Assembly (NCBI GenBank): GCA_008694505.1
Contig: VZDJ01001173.1
Location: forward strand, 951,971 to 1,015,970
Length of the DNA: 64,000 nt
Direction: 5' to 3'
DNA from: Cyanoderma ruficeps
Lineage: Eukaryota > Chordata > Aves > Passeriformes > Timaliidae
Positions 49,701 through 63,626 of this stretch are shown here, in pieces; the first letter of the stretch is position 1; each line of letters begins with the position of its first letter. Made by a program: the position numbers and the translations under genes. A model generated the notes under the pieces. It had not been told where the DNA came from and made no database searches. It saw nothing but the letters and a program-made list of their open reading frames with translations.

Positions 49701-52700
49701 GGGTCAGTTAGCTGGAATTACAGAGTCATTTACTATTAAGCCAACAATTGTCATTTCCATCCTTCCATGATGAAATATGGTTTGTTTTTTTCCTTTTATA
49801 ATTCAGGATCAGGATGGATCACACATCAAAGGTTTGCTGATTAACTTCATCCATCACAATTGGCCATCTCTTCTAAGACACAATTTTTTGGAGGAATTCA
49901 TTACTCCCATCATAAAGGTGAGGGCTGGGGGAGGATGAGGTGAATGACTGAGGATCCATTATCCAAAAATGCCTTTCATTTCACAGCTAAAATGTTTGTC
50001 CATTGTAGGCCACGAAAAACAAAGACGAAATTGCATTCTACAGCATTCCTGAGTTTGAAGAATGGAAATCCAGTACACAGAACTACAACTCATGGAAAAT
50101 CAAGTACTACAAAGGTTTGTAAAAAACTTAATATGGTGAAAGTGATCCAAGTCAGGACACTGATGATTCGATGCAGTCAATCCTGCTGTGAAGAAAGGAT
50201 GTGGACTGGGTGTCCTCCAAGTCTCTTCCCTCCTGTGATATTCCAATTAGATATTTCAGATATCTACAGGAATTACAGACAAAACCCAAAACTACTACAG
50301 GCCACTGCTCACTTAATTGTAATTCTTATGATTTTCATGATACATCTCGTTTTGAAGTAATTTTAAGTTTTCAGGAAGTCATCTTCACACTGTATCTTCA
50401 TATGATGCATCACAAAAACTGAGCATAGCAAAATATTTCTTTGAATTGGAACTTAATTTAGGCAAAAAGTCATTAGGATTAACTCTCCTGTCCCTGCAGG
50501 TTTGGGTACCAGCACATCAAAGGAGGCCAAAGAATACTTTGCAGACATGGCAAAACACCGAATTGGCTTCAAATATTCTGGGCCTGAAGATGATGCTGCG
50601 ATCACCCTGGTAATTAACACTTGATTTAATTGCTGACTTACTACCTTTGGTATTTCACCTTGTAGAGTGCTCTGTGTTTTCTTTTGAAATGCTCTTCGAG
50701 GCCTTTGGGCTGGAGACAATCTCTGTGTTACCAAGGCTACAGCTTTAGCTGAACCAGGAGCAGCGAATCTGCCCCTCGACCTCAGGGCAAGAGTACCCTT
50801 TTAATAATGGGCTTTAAATATAGCTCAGAACAAACTAATCACTACAAACCAATTGACATTTTCAGGCACAATAGTACATATCCCTTGAACATTTTTCTGA
50901 GTATTCTGCTGCAGTTTTCTCCAAGTCAGATCTCCCCTTCCTTCCCCCAGTGCAAAACAGTGGAATATTTCATTTGTGTAAACTTCACCTTAGCTGGTCA
51001 TGCCAAAAAAAAATCAAGTTTTTCCCCAAAATATTAATTTCCCCTCAAATCTACTTTAGTCTTCTGTTATTATATTAAAAATCTATAAATTTAAACCTAA
51101 CTACTCTATCTTCTGCAGAGTGGTAGAAATTATGCTCTTAATACGTTTAGCTACAGAAACCTTTTATTGCATTTCTTGGGCCCTTAAATCAGCCTGTTTA
51201 GCATGTTGTTCTCCTGGGTAAGCTCTTCCCTTTTCTCAAGTGATCCAATAGTGCACAACCACAGAATGTTCTGGAATTGAGTTACTTTTCATTTTGTAAC
51301 ATCCAGGCCTTTAGCAAGAAGAAGATAGAAGAGCGAAAGGAGTGGCTGACTAATTTCATGGAGGATAGAAGACAACGGAAGCTGCACGGTCTGCCAGAGG
51401 TAAAAGGTTTATGTTTATAAGGAAACTGGTTTCCAGTCTCTGCCTGGGGCTGTTCTCAGCTTCATCCCAGCACGCCAGAGCTGCACACAGCTCAGTCAGT
51501 GAGTCAGGTCCGGATTACAGGACGTTGAAAACGTGTCAGGATTTTGCAGAGCGGCTTCTTCTCTCATCTTGTCAGTGTAGCCTCACTGTCAATTATCTGA
51601 CTGTCAATTCCATTTTTAACTCTCATCTTTCAAGTTACTGTATCAATAGGAAAATAACTCAAGCAGAGGCAAATGAAGTCTTTATTTCCCCCAAAATGGG
51701 GGGGAAAATGCATCCTGGGAAGTTTCCCTTTGCCATGCAAAGGGTGTCAGCACTTGAGCTGTGTTTATCTGGTCTTACAAGGAATTCCCATTTCAGTGAA
51801 ACCAGCCAAGAAACTGATTAAGCCCTGTTAAAATTGAGGCAATCTTCTCTCTGTTTTTCTTAGGAATACCTGTATGGGAAAAACACTGATTATCTGACAT
51901 ACAATGACTTCATCAACAAGGAGTTAGTGCTGTTCTCAAACTCAGATAATGAGAGATCAATCCCATCACTGGTTGATGGTAAGTGATTTCTAAGTCTTGA
52001 TTCTGCTGGGTGTATCCCCAGAACTGAGGAAATGGGTGTTTGATGTCACATCAGAGCCAGGGAACCTGCTGAGGTTTCATGGTCAGTATCCTGAAGTCTG
52101 TTTTTTGCTAAGTTTTTTTTAATCTTTGGATGAAGTGTCACGTCCGTTTTGTAGTACATTATTGCCAGCACCTTACTCAGCTGGTACAGAATCTTTAGGT
52201 GTATAAGTAGATCTTGTATCTGTAGAGAGCAGAAGCCAAGTGCATCACATCACATGTTCTAACCACGAGGTCTTTTCTTTTTTCATACAGGTTTGAAGCC
52301 GGGTCAGAGGAAAGTTTTGTTCACCTGTTTCAAACGAAACGATAAGCGGGAGGTGAAGGTTGCCCAGCTGGCTGGTTCTGTCGCTGAGATGTCCTCATAC
52401 CATCACGGTGAGGTAAGAACCTGCCTGGGTGTGCAAAATACCTTAAAGGAAAGGCAAAAATCCTTCTGTTGGTATGAGTTACAATGCCTCTAAAGCCAAA
52501 TTAGATGTTTGAGTGTGTACACCAAAGGGAAGTGGCTGTTTAGCTGTTTCCACAATTAATTCTTCAGTATTAATTTAATCTGACATTGGTCACTCTGCCT
52601 GTCCTGTTTGGACTTCATGGGAGCATAGTTCATTCAAAAACTGGAACAAGAAAACCCTGCTGAATTTGTGATGGACTTAGGCAGGTGTTAATAACCTTTC

Positions 52701-55700
52701 TGCCTGGGTCAGGACAAGTTAAGCACTACCACAAGGTTCTCTGTGGAGACTGACAGAATCTTTCACTGGAGGTTTCAGAGCAGGTAGGCAGCAATAGGTA
52801 GAGACACAGGTCAGCAATAGAGACATGGGTCACTAGAACATTTCAGATGGTCTTGGGACACATTTCCCTTGAGTTTCCTCCAGTATTTCCTCAACTGAGT
52901 TTATCCTCTGTATCAATTAAGTTCTTTGTCCATCCCCTGAGCCATTCTGCATGTTCAGCTTTGCACCTCCTTTATTGCAGGCCGCACTGATGATGACCAT
53001 CATTAACTTGGCTCAGAACTTCGTGGGCAGCAACAACCTCAACTTGCTGCAGCCCATCGGTCAGTTTGGCACAAGGCTGCATGGAGGGAAAGACTCTGCC
53101 AGCCCTCGATACATCTTTACCATGCTCAGGTCAGCATTCCAGAGTTCTTACTGTCTTGAAGGACTTAATATTACAGCAATTAGAATGAAAATCAAATTGG
53201 ATTTTTCGCTTTAAAACTTCGGGTTACACTTGCTTGCTCAGAGTAGCAACAATTGAAGCGAGATTCAGGTACTTGGATTCCATTATGGAAACGTGGCTAT
53301 CAGTGAAGAGATTATGGAAATGGAAACAGAACCAAAGGGAGAAATCTGGATGTGATAATAAAAATTAGGGAGGTTTCTTTTTGCGTGGCATTCATGTTGT
53401 GTAACAAGAATTTGGGCTTGAATTCCCTTCTCCATTCCAGTCCCCTGGCACGCTTGGTGTTCCCACCGATGGATGACAACGTCCTGAGGTTCCTCTATGA
53501 TGACAACCAGCGTGTGGAGCCAGAGTGGTACATGCCCATCATCCCAATGGTGCTGGTCAATGGGGCAGAGGGGATTGGTACAGGCTGGGCCTGTAAGATC
53601 CCCAACTTCGATATCAGGGAAGTTGTGAACAATATCCGTCGGCTGATGGATGGAGAAGAGCCACTGCCAATGGTAACTAATATAATTAAGAAACAAATTT
53701 CTTGATTGTTAGTTTATTGAGCTCATATTGAGTATTTTATGGGCAGGCTTAGAAAAGAGGCATCCACAGAAAGCTGAATCCAGTGTTTTTTCTCCTCAGC
53801 TTCCCAGTTACAAGAATTTCAAAGGCACCATAGATGAGCTGGGGCCTAATCAGTATGTGATAAGTGGTGAAGTGTCCATCCTTGATTCTACAACCATCGA
53901 GATCACTGAGCTGCCCGTCAGAACATGGACACAGGTAATAAACAGGGAATCTGCTCTGGGAATGTATAGTTTGCTCTTTAAAGCAAAAAGCGAGGAGTGG
54001 GTTTTGGGCCTGACTTTGTTTCTTTCCTCAGACATATAAAGAGCAGGTTCTGGAGCCGATGTTGAATGGGACTGAGAAGACCCCTCCTCTAATCACAGAT
54101 TACAAGGAATATCACACAGACACCACGGTGAGGTTTGTGGTGAAGATGACTGAAGATAAACTAGCAGAAGCCGAAGCTGTGGGGCTGCATAAGGTCTTCA
54201 AACTCCAAACAAGTTTAACATGCAACTCCATGGTACGTGACAGATTTTGCTGAAGGAGTTTCTTGGTTTAACTTCGACTCTGTGGACAGCTGCAGTCGTT
54301 GCGTGAAACAAAAATCCTCTTTGGCAGTAACCTATTCACTTTGACTTTTCTGCTGTTACTGGTTTTAAATCAGCTTTCAAAGGTCAAGAGCCTGGCTTAG
54401 GAGTGGACCCAGAGTGGATGGTTTGCCTGAAGGAGGCAAAATGATCTGAAATCACAGTTTGCAGAGCTCTTTGAGACAGCAGCAGGGGCACTGAACGTCT
54501 GGTCCCTGACAATGTGTGAAGCTTTGATTTGAGATGTTTGTCCTGCACAGAGCTCTAAGATTCAAGTAACCTTAACTCTGCTGTGCATAGAACACTGAAA
54601 TTCTAAAATTGTCTCTGCTGCTGTGCTCACAAACTGAAGTAGTTTCTAGAACAACGCTGAGATTTGATAATTTGTTGGTTAATAATTCGGTGGGACCATC
54701 ACACCTGTGTTTCAGGTAACTTTCAGTGGGTTTGGAATCAGTTTTATCATCATAACACCCATGTTCTCTCATTTTCCTCCAGGTTCTTTTTGACCATGTC
54801 GGCTTCCTCAAGAAATACGACTCTGCCCAGGATATTCTTAAGGAGTTCTTTGAACTCCGGCTCCGATATTACAGTTTGAGGAAGGAGTGGCTGATTGGGA
54901 TGCTGGGTGCTGAGTCTGCAAAGCTGAGCAACCAGGCTCGCTTCATCCTGGAGAAAATAGATGGCATAATTGTGATCGGTATGTTGTTCTTGGGGACTGG
55001 GATTGGAACTGGGAGAACTGGGGGATCTCTTGAGCTCTGTCAGCACCCCCTCAGCCCCAGGCTGGCTTTTACAAACCACACCAGGGCTTATCTCTGTTCC
55101 GGTGACATCTAAGGGGAAAATGCTTCACAGAGTATCCTTGGTCTGTGTATTACACACATAAATAATGACAATGGGATACTTATGCAGCTTTCCTGCTCTG
55201 TGTTTGAGAATTTTTGAGAGAGTTTTTTAATAGTTTAGCAATAATTCCCATTTATTTCTGACTCGGTAGGAGGAAGAGTTAATTATTTGTGTGTTTAGAA
55301 AGGGCAGCGTTTGCTGTTAAACACATTCTTAAGAATCTGTATCTCTCTCTGCAAAAATACTCCAAATCACGTTCTCAGTGGACTGGGGGGGGTTCAAACT
55401 TAGATGATACTCGAGCAGCAGCATCTGAGAATCATGAGCTAGAAAAAGCAGCAGATCTTTCCTCCCAACATAGACATTTTTCAATCAAGCCTTCCCCCTC
55501 GGTGTAAAAGCCGGGCTGTGTTCCGCTGCCTTCGCGGAGGATGCGGCCAGACAACGTGTCATAAGATGCTTTGTGGTTTGTGTCTGAAGGCAGCCCAGTA
55601 ATCCCAGCAGCCTGACTCTGTCTGACTGAACTCAGGAAGAGAAATAATTCCTTTGAAATGCGTTTTCTTGGGTTTTTGTAATAAGTAGTTCCAAGGCTGC

Positions 55701-58700
55701 CAGAGCTGGTTTCATTTGTATTTGTGTCTCATGGTTGATGGCTTCTGATCCCTTAAAAAGGACCAAATTCCAGCTGAAGCATTTCCAGTGGTTGAGCACT
55801 TAGAGCATAAATTTCCCAAGTGATGTCTAATGAGGTGCAAGCTATACCAAGCTATCAAGGGTTTTTTCTCCACCTGCCTGTCACGATAAAAACTGTTTTA
55901 TACCATCATACCTTTTTTCCCCAAGTTCAAAAACTACTTAAACAGGGGAAGTGCATGTACAGAAACAAAAATACTAACATTTTTTTTTGGCTGGTACAGG
56001 AAAAATGCTTCCCTGACAAATCAGCAGCTAAATAGGAGTTTTTCAGGTGTTGTTCAGGCTTTTCCACATGTCCCAGCTGTGATGTAGAAAGGCTGGCTTG
56101 GAGCTCTCCAGGCTGCTGAGCAGCTACAAGCACAGGATCCAAACTGTAACGCTCATCTGTCGCTCCTAACAGCGACTGGCAGTGGGCACTGAGTGACAAT
56201 CCTGAAATGTCTGTTTGCAGAAAACAAACCCAAGAAAGAGCTGATTCAAGTTCTTATCCAGAGAGGGTACGAGTCTGATCCCGTGAAGGCTTGGAAGGAG
56301 GCTCAAAACAAGGTAATGCCTCAGTCATCCTCTGAATATGCCCAAACTGGCCCCAAGCTGTGAGGCTTCATAATCCTTAGAGAGGCCCAAGTTGCTTTTC
56401 AACTGGCAGGATTCGAGAGCTTCCGTGTTTGATCAGTAGCCCTACCCATGTGTGTGTCAGGGTTTTTGTTGACTGTGTTTGTTTCTAATCCACATTTAGG
56501 ATGAAGAGGAGGAGGAGGAGGAGGAAGAGAGTGAAAAAGAATCAGCTGCAGCCTCTGGCCCAGACTTCAACTACCTGCTGAACATGCCCCTGTGGTATCT
56601 GACCAAGGAGAAGAAAGATGAGCTTTGCAAGCAGAGGGATAACAAAGTACGTGCCTTCCTTTCCTCATAAAAGCCTTCTACTTACATTATGTGTTATGCA
56701 GTTTATTTTTGGCTGGTGGATTGAGATGTGTGACTGATGATTATGATCTGTGATTCCCTTTAGGAAAAGGAGCTGGAAGACCTGAAGCGCAAGAGTCCCT
56801 CTGACCTGTGGAAGGAAGACCTTGCTGCCTTCATTGAAGAGCTCGATGTATGTCGATGCTCAGCGCAGACAATCAACTCCCTCATCTTATCCACCAGCCC
56901 TTTATTGACTTTTTTTTTTGGTGTTATTTTATGCTCTGCAGGTAGTGGAGGCCAAGCAAGCACAGGATGAGAGTGCAGGGGTTGTTGGCAAACCTTTGAA
57001 GGTGAAAGGAGGGAAAGCAAAGGTGAAGAAAGCCCAGCTGGCAGAAGTGATGCCATCCCCTCATGGCATCAGGGTTGTTCCTCGGATCACTCCTGAGATG
57101 AGGGCAGAGGCAGAGAAGAAAACTAAAAAGAAAGTAAAGGTAAAAAGGAACATTCCAAATGGTCGATCTTCTTTTACATCCTCTTCAATACAGTCCTAAA
57201 GAAATGTGAGTCCTTGTTAGCTGGACTTGTCCTGTTGAAGCAGTTGTTCAGGGAGAGGGACAGGACCTCAGGATTTGGGAAACACTGGGAATAGGGGTGT
57301 CTCAGTCTGAAGGAGAACAGACTCACATATCAGGAGATGGCTTAGAAGGAAATTTTTGGCACATTGCAGTGCCAGGGATGGGCTGGTAGCTCAGAAAAGG
57401 GGGCGGATGCAAGTAAGGTTGTTCCAGGTGTCTTGGGAATTTGATAAACCCTGTAGCAGGCAGGAAGCACAGCCAGTACATTCCCTTCTCCAGAACAGCC
57501 TTTGCATTCCCAGCAATGCTTTCACCCACTTAATGCCATCATTGTTCTCCCTATCAAGGAGATAAAAAAGATTGAACTCTTTTTATAGGACTAGTTGAAA
57601 TTGTGCCACTCACCCATTTCCAACAGAAAGATACAACCCATCCCCTCACCTGTTTGGCCCTGGAAGCCACAAAGGTCACTCTTTTCCTCCACGTGATTCC
57701 ACCCAACAGTTTTTCCAAATAACTCTCACTTTTGTTTTTATCCCACCCTGTCCCATCCCACATCCCCCCCCAGAGGCAGCACACAGCAGCAGGACCAGAG
57801 TGCTCAGAAGTGGGGCCAGAGTTCCTGTTTTTGTTCATGTTGGATTTTGCCTTTTAAGTCACCTGATTTGAGAGCAGATCCTGTTCAATTTACAGATCCT
57901 GTCTGTAATCAATTCTACACACAGTTCATTTCACAGACTCAGGTTTCTTGTACCACTAACTTTTACGTGGCTCAAATAAGCTGCTCCTTCCTCCATTACC
58001 CCGTGTGTCACTTCTGCGTGAGCTGACTCACTGTTTGGTATCTGCTCGCATCTGCAGAGTGAAAAAACTGAATTTGATGAGAATCAGGATGAAAACACAT
58101 CCGGAGAGAAGGAGGCTGCAGGCCTGAAGCAGAGATTAGCGCAGAAGCTGAAGACTGAGCAAGGTAAATGCTTTGATGTTATTCCCTCCAAGGAAAAAAA
58201 GGAAAGGGTTGTCAGTTTGGTTATCTGACCTCTTCCTGAAGGTGGTGAGCAACACCTAGGATCAGTAGCTTAAAAACTAGGTGAGAAAGTGATCCTGGGT
58301 AATGGTCAAGCAGGATAGATTCCTATTTCCCTTTGTTTAAGCCAGAATCATCTGAATTCAGTGTATTTCTAAGCTGAGCCTGAACTATACAGGGAAATTT
58401 GCTGGTTCATCCTGCTCTCAATATTTTTCAGGAGCTAAGAGACAGGCCACTCTGCCTTTCAAGCCAATAAAGAAAACCAAGAAACGAAACCCTTGGTCTG
58501 ACTCAGGGTCTGATTCAGAGTCTGATTTTGAAGCACCTCCTCAAAGAGAGCGAGTGGTTCGCCAGGCAGCAGGTGAGTGAGGACACGGATGCAGGAACAG
58601 GGATGATCCTTCTTGTGGAGGAGAGAATGGAACAGACTATTTAGGGACCTCCCAGAGCCTCAGATCACATTTGGAAATCATCTTTAAAAGGCTTCTTTAT

Positions 58701-61377
58701 TTTACTGTCTGAAACTATTAAATATTTCTACCATTTGTGCACATTTTCAAGGAAAAGCAGAAATGGGCAACTAGAGAAATATGGCTATTAGGTTTAATTA
58801 CACAACTGTCTTGGCAAATTAAATGTGTTGTGGGTGAGGTTGGAAGACTCCAAATGACAGAACACACTTTTCATTTGGAGTCTTCTCCCTGGCAGTCTCA
58901 GCATCTGCTTGTTTTTATTCAGATCTTTATTTTTTAATAGCTGTAGCTAAAATATTGAAAAAGAAACAGAGCTGCTTATTGCCAAATGTATAAAATAACA
59001 CATCTGTGTCCTTCCATCAGCCAAAGTCAAGACCATGGTCATTTCGGACTCGAATCACTCCAGCTCAGATGAGGAGTATGAATTTCAGGGTGACAGTGAA
59101 GGCAACTCTGAATCGGACACAAACTCTAAGAAAAAGGCTCCTCCCAAGCCCAAACCTGCTCCCAAGTGAGTATTTTTCCATAATCACTGGAAATTAGTAG
59201 TGCTTTAAAGCTACGCAGAAATTAAAAGGGATTTTTTTTTTTTCTAATGCCCTTCTTTAGTCCATCATAAACTGAATTAAAAACTTGGGGGTTTTGTTTT
59301 CCAGGGAAACCACTGAAAAAGCGACAAAAGCTCCCAAACAAAAGGCAGTGCCAAGTGCTGCCCCTGGTGAGTGTGAGACCTCTCAACCATGTGGATTGCT
59401 CTATAATCCCTCAGCAGTGCGCAGGGAAGAGCAGAGGGGAGAACTTGGCTCTTTCAGGCTGACTTTCTGCTTTCCTTATCCCGCTGCAGTCCAAGATGTC
59501 CCTGAGGACAAGGTGAGCCAGGCTCCCGCAGCTCCGTCCGTCCCGCTGCCAAGCACCAAGGCCGTGACCAAAAAACCTCCTGCAGCCAAGAAGGCCGGAG
59601 CCACCAAGGGTAAGTTCTAGAGAACAATTATAATTCCTGTGGGAAACGGGCCGAGCGATTTCGCTCGGCGTTCCAAGGCCTGGGCAAACTGGAGTTTGCG
59701 TTTCAGCAAAGCTCTGAGGTTTGTGGCAGAGCTTCTCTGGTTGTCATGTTTGAGGTCCGTTTCCAAACATATCATGTTCTAGTTCATGTTGGACATGCTT
59801 GGAGGGGAGGGAATTTTAGTTTGGGAACAGGAAAAGTGAATGCTTCCTACAGTGCTATGTAATACTTGGCAGGGATAATCCGAGTGGAATTTGTGTCTTG
59901 CAGTCAATGTCCTACTTCGTGTCTTTTTGGGAAGGAAAGCTGCCTTGCAGCAGGCAAGCTTTTGGGGGTAGTTTGATCTGTTCAGTACTGGATCCATCTC
60001 ATCCAGCTCCAGCATTTGACTCGGGGTTTTTTAAACTCAGCTGCCAGACTTTGACACTGTGTTGTGTATTCCAAATGGAATCAAGTCAGTGTTGATACCA
60101 GCGGGAAAATAGTGTTACTTCCACTCCTAAATTAAGAAAGCATGTTATCACTCAGAAATGGCCTGAAATGAGCCGAACTGGAAGTTGTGCTTCAAGATGC
60201 TCTTTTCAAAAGTGAAAATGTAGGTAAGAAGGAATTGAGTGAGTGTTTGGGAAATTCCTTCCTCCCTGTGCAGGAGTTTGAAGGTCTGAGATGGGTTACG
60301 GAGCCTTGAGAGATCAGGACTATTCAATCTGAAATAGTCTGTAAATTGCTTTGGGGACGCTTTAATTTGATCCTCTAAATGTAGCAGAACTGAGCAGATA
60401 AACAACCTCATTCCTCACCGTCTGTGGAAGAGGGATCTTTCTAGAAAACCCAGCTTCAAACGGAGATGACCTGTGCGCTGACCCCGCGGCAGCGCAGAGC
60501 CTGTTTCTGTTGGAAGTAATTCCCAAACTGGGAACAAGAGAGGAGGGAAACAGGGGTTTAACGCTGTGTTCTGTTCCAGACAACCAGCCCTCCATCATGG
60601 ATATCCTGGCCAAGAAAAAGGCTGCACCCAAAGCCAAGGCAGCGGCGAAGGAGGGACCCCTGCGCGCCGGGGGTGACAACGCCAAGGGGAGGAAGGGTCT
60701 GAAGAGGCAGCCAAGCTCTTTGGATTCGGATTCTGATTCGGATTTTGGCTCGAAGCCTGCCAAATCTGTTGCATCAAAGGTTTGTGCAACACCATCGGTG
60801 CCGAGAGAACTGTGCAGAGTGGGGTGGGTTCTTCTGGCTGGAAAAGCTGGTGGAGGTCGAACCTCTCTCTCCACCTGGGTGAGGGGAATGGGGGAGAGGG
60901 AGGTCATAGAATCATAGAATATTCTGAGCTGGAAGGGACCCACAGGGATCATAGAGTCCAATTCCCTGCCCTGCACAGGACATCCCAGCAATCCCACCCC
61001 AGCAGTGTCCAAGTGCTCATGGAGCTCTGTCAGCCTTGGGGTTGTGACCATTCCCTGGGGAGCCTGATCAGGGCCCGACCACCCTCTGGGATAAGAACCT
61101 TTTCCTCATAAGGGTCAGACACCCCGGATCCTTGGTCTGGTCCCACCACCTCAAACACCCACCATCCCCATGGCACAGCGGGCACTTGTTGCATTCCCTG
61201 TGAATGTTCACACCCATGATTCCTTTCCTGCTTTCCCTCCAGAAATCCAAGCTACAGGACAACACCTTCACCATTGACTCCAGTGACGAAAGCCCCGTAG
61301 CTGAGCCCCGTGCCAGGCCTGGCCGCCTCAAAAAACCTGTCCAGTACCTGGAGTCCTCTGAGGACGATATATTTTGA
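43789..61377 (+). CDS. TOP2A: DNA topoisomerase II alpha
   Basis: Thirty-five coding exons join to 4626 nt, 1541 residues (human 1531), all in phase: 43789-43821, 44179-44322, 44515-44605, 45034-45097, 45513-45658, 46273-46370, 46682-46894, 47100-47273, 47461-47562, 48014-48151, 48262-48400, 48684-48841, 49240-49365, 49807-49917, 50009-50114, 50500-50609, 51307-51399, 51864-51978, 52291-52412, 52981-53129, 53441-53672, 53800-53934, 54032-54232, 54783-54978, 56221-56312, 56500-56646, 56764-56847, 56942-57139, 58058-58163, 58432-58572, 59021-59165, 59305-59366, 59490-59609, 60580-60779, 61243-61377. The enzyme passes one duplex through a transient double-strand break, resolving chromosomes at mitosis. 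Seen: GHKL ATPase (exons 2-10) with [15 protein letters not shown] with [13 protein letters not shown] and DQDQDGSH (exons 12-14); catalytic Tyr in SASPRYIF at codon 53110-53112, which falls at residue 805, the human number; an acidic Glu run opening exon 26; a Lys/Ser-rich C-terminal domain ending SSEDDIF. Alpha rather than beta is judged from the MEVS start, the C-terminus and synteny. Confidence 0.98.
45740..46003 (+). repeat. CR1 LINE 3' fragment in TOP2A intron 5
   Basis: Typical CR1 tail in sense orientation: 'gagggtggtgaggccctggcacaggttgcc', 'ccccatccctggaggtgtccaaagccagg', 'ggtcccttccaccctaaaccattctgtgattctatga'. It fills nearly half of the 614-base intron. Confidence 0.92.
60904..61195 (-). 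repeat. CR1 LINE fragment filling the last TOP2A intron
   Basis: The plus strand begins 'catagaatcatagaatattctgagctggaagggacc', the reverse complement of a CR1 3' end with two ATTCTATG repeats, and continues as CR1-like text to about 61195. It makes up about 290 of the 463 bases of the intron 60780-61242, antisense to TOP2A. Confidence 0.92.
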
Positions 61378-61865
61378 GATTTTAGGTAAATTTTAAACTC
61401 CAGATCCACAGGGAGCCTTCAGCAGTGCTCCAGAGCTCCCCACCAAAGACCACCTGAGCCTAGGAAACCTTCACCGAACATGAGCCACTCCACAGTTTGT
61501 TACAGGTGAAGGCAGCTCTTTTGTTCTTGGTTTTAAATAAGTTAGATTCTTTTAAAACAGGAACTTCCTCTTTTTGGTGAACACTGGAGCCATTGCCCAG
61601 CGAGTGCTGCCGCACTTCCCTCTTCCCCATTATTTGACACTTTGTGGTCATTTTAGTGTTAAAGCTGACTTTAGAATATGCCAAATCCTTTAAAATTTAT
61701 ACATCTCTCTTGAAATATCTTACAGTAATGAAATACATGAGTTTTTAATTCCGCCACCCAACACAGGTGAGCTGAAGTCATTTCTCCAGCACTGTTCCTT
61801 CACTATGTATATATTTTCTATGTTTTTTCTTGTTGTCCTGAGTTTGTTTGTTTAAATATTTGTCT

Positions 61866-61871
61866 AATAAA
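61866..61871 (+). terminator. TOP2A: TOP2A poly(A) signal
   Basis: AATAAA lies 489 bases after the stop codon, preceded by AT-rich 3' UTR and followed within 30 bases by a T-rich, TGTGTTTTT-type downstream element. Confidence 0.85.
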
Positions 61872-63200
61872 AGTGTCTTTACTTCTTTTCTTCACTGAAT
61901 TTGTGTGTTTTTAGGGAAATAACAACTGCAGAGCTTGTGCTAAGCCCTCCCTCTCTCAGAGCAGAGGGCTTGGCACAAACTCTGTGGGGTGCTGGGCTTG
62001 TTGGCCACTTCCCCACTGGCTGTGGCCACTGTGGCTCCACAGCTGAATTCTTGTGAACACCCCTGTGGTCCCAGCACGGGGGGAGCTGCTTGCCCAGAGC
62101 AGCCGTGGTTGCCCCATCCCTGGAAGTGTCCAAGGCCAGGTTGGAGCAACCTGGTCTAGTGGAAGATGTCCCTTCCTACGGAAGGAGATGGGACTTGGAT
62201 GAGCTCTAAGCTCCCTTCCCATCCAAACCATTCCATGAAACCCCAGGGCCCCCCGTGCTATCGGTGCTTTGCTGGAACCCAGTCAAGTGTGGAAAGCACT
62301 GTCAGATTTTCCACTGGCTCTGGAGAGCGTCTCCAGCACATCCCCTCCCAGGGCCGGGCTATTTACGGCTCCTCTGCTGCAGAACACGACCCATGACAGA
62401 GCCACGGGTGGGTTGTGGGGCTGCTCTCACGACTCTGGCATCACCCTAATGTGGATGTAGAGCTCTGGGAACACAGAGTGCACCGCAGAGTCTGTACCAG
62501 GAGTTTCCCATCCCAAAATCTTGGATGGGGTGCTGGGGATGTTGGATGGGAGCTGGGCTCTGGGGCATCAGGCACTGACCCGCCCTGGGCAGTGCACATC
62601 ACTGAGGGGGGTCTGAGGGTGACCTGGGTTGTCCAGGGCTCTGCTCCCGTTACTGGAAAGGGGGTTTGAGCAGCCACCAGATGCTGTCAGCACTGGGCAG
62701 GGGCTGGCAGGAGCCCGGACTGTGACACAAGATTTTGTAGGGATTAGTCTACATGTGACAGAGCTGGGGACAACCTGGGAAGATCCATGGGACCCCCAAC
62801 AGCCTCGGCACAGTGTCCTGGGGCAGAGAGGGCTGGTGCCAGCCCTGAGCATCCCCCAGGCACTGCAGGGCTGGACTGTACCCAGGGTGGCAGCAGGGCT
62901 GGGTGTACCCAGGCTCTGAGGGGTCAGGGGGCTGATGCCAGAGGTGGGGGGGCTTTGGGGGGCTGAGTGCTGTGACCTGTGGACCCTGAGACCCTGTGGG
63001 TGTGGGAAGGAAAAAGTTTGGGGTCATTTCTGCACTGGAGGGGCCATCACCCTTCTCCCAACCTGTGCCCTGCGCAGCTGCTGGCCCTGGGCAGGGCAGC
63101 TTTTGTCCCGGAGCCCCACCGGCAGTGCTGAGCCCTTCCCTCCCTCCAGGCGCCCCTGCGGGTGCTCTGTCCCTTTAAAAGGACTCCAGGCGTGGCTGTG
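61872..63200. other. Spacer between TOP2A and GJD3
   Basis: Apart from the CR1 fragment listed separately, this is GC-rich sequence without a supportable exon. The last 100 bases hold the likely GJD3 core promoter. Confidence 0.6.
62073..62240 (+). repeat. CR1 LINE 3' fragment
   Basis: Sense CR1 tail: 'gagctgcttgcccagagcagccgtggttgccccatccctggaagtgtccaaggccaggttggagcaacctggtctagtgg', ending 'cccttcccatccaaaccattccatgaa'. It starts about 200 bases after the TOP2A poly(A) signal. Confidence 0.9.
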
Positions 63201-63296
63201 GGACCGTGATCCCATCCCAGCTGGACAAAGAGACTGGACAGCCCTGGACAGCCGGAGCCACCAGCGCTGGCACACCGTGGACCGCAGCCTCCGCAG
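63174..63296 (+). promoter_or_regulatory. GJD3: GJD3 core promoter and probable non-coding exon 1
   Basis: TTTAAAA at 63174-63180 is a plausible TATA box. A consensus donor, CCGCAG then GTACGG at 63297, would close a non-coding exon of about 90 bases. The matching acceptor, CCCGCAG ending at 63619, lies just before the start codon. A non-coding first exon followed by one coding exon is the usual connexin gene plan; the exact start site is inferred. Confidence 0.6.
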
Positions 63297-63626
63297 GTAC
63301 GGGGCTGTTGTGGGGGGCCACAGCTCAGCCAGGCCGAGCAGTGGAGGGGGACAAGGCAGGGGGAGTCTGCTGGTCCAGCCCCTGTTGGTGTCCTTGGACC
63401 CATCCCTGGGGGAGAGTCCTGGGCACAGCGGGTGCCTGGGGGACACTCCTGACCGGGCTGAGCTGGGCTGGCAGTGCCTGGGCACCCTCCCGTCAGCGGG
63501 GACGCCGCGGTTGGTTTGGGAATGGCGGGAGGATGGAGACCTGGCGGGGCTGTGCTGCTGTGCCAGGGTCCCACCTGGCGGGCACTGCGTCCCCCCGAGC
63601 GCTGACCCCGCTCCCGCAGCGCGGCC

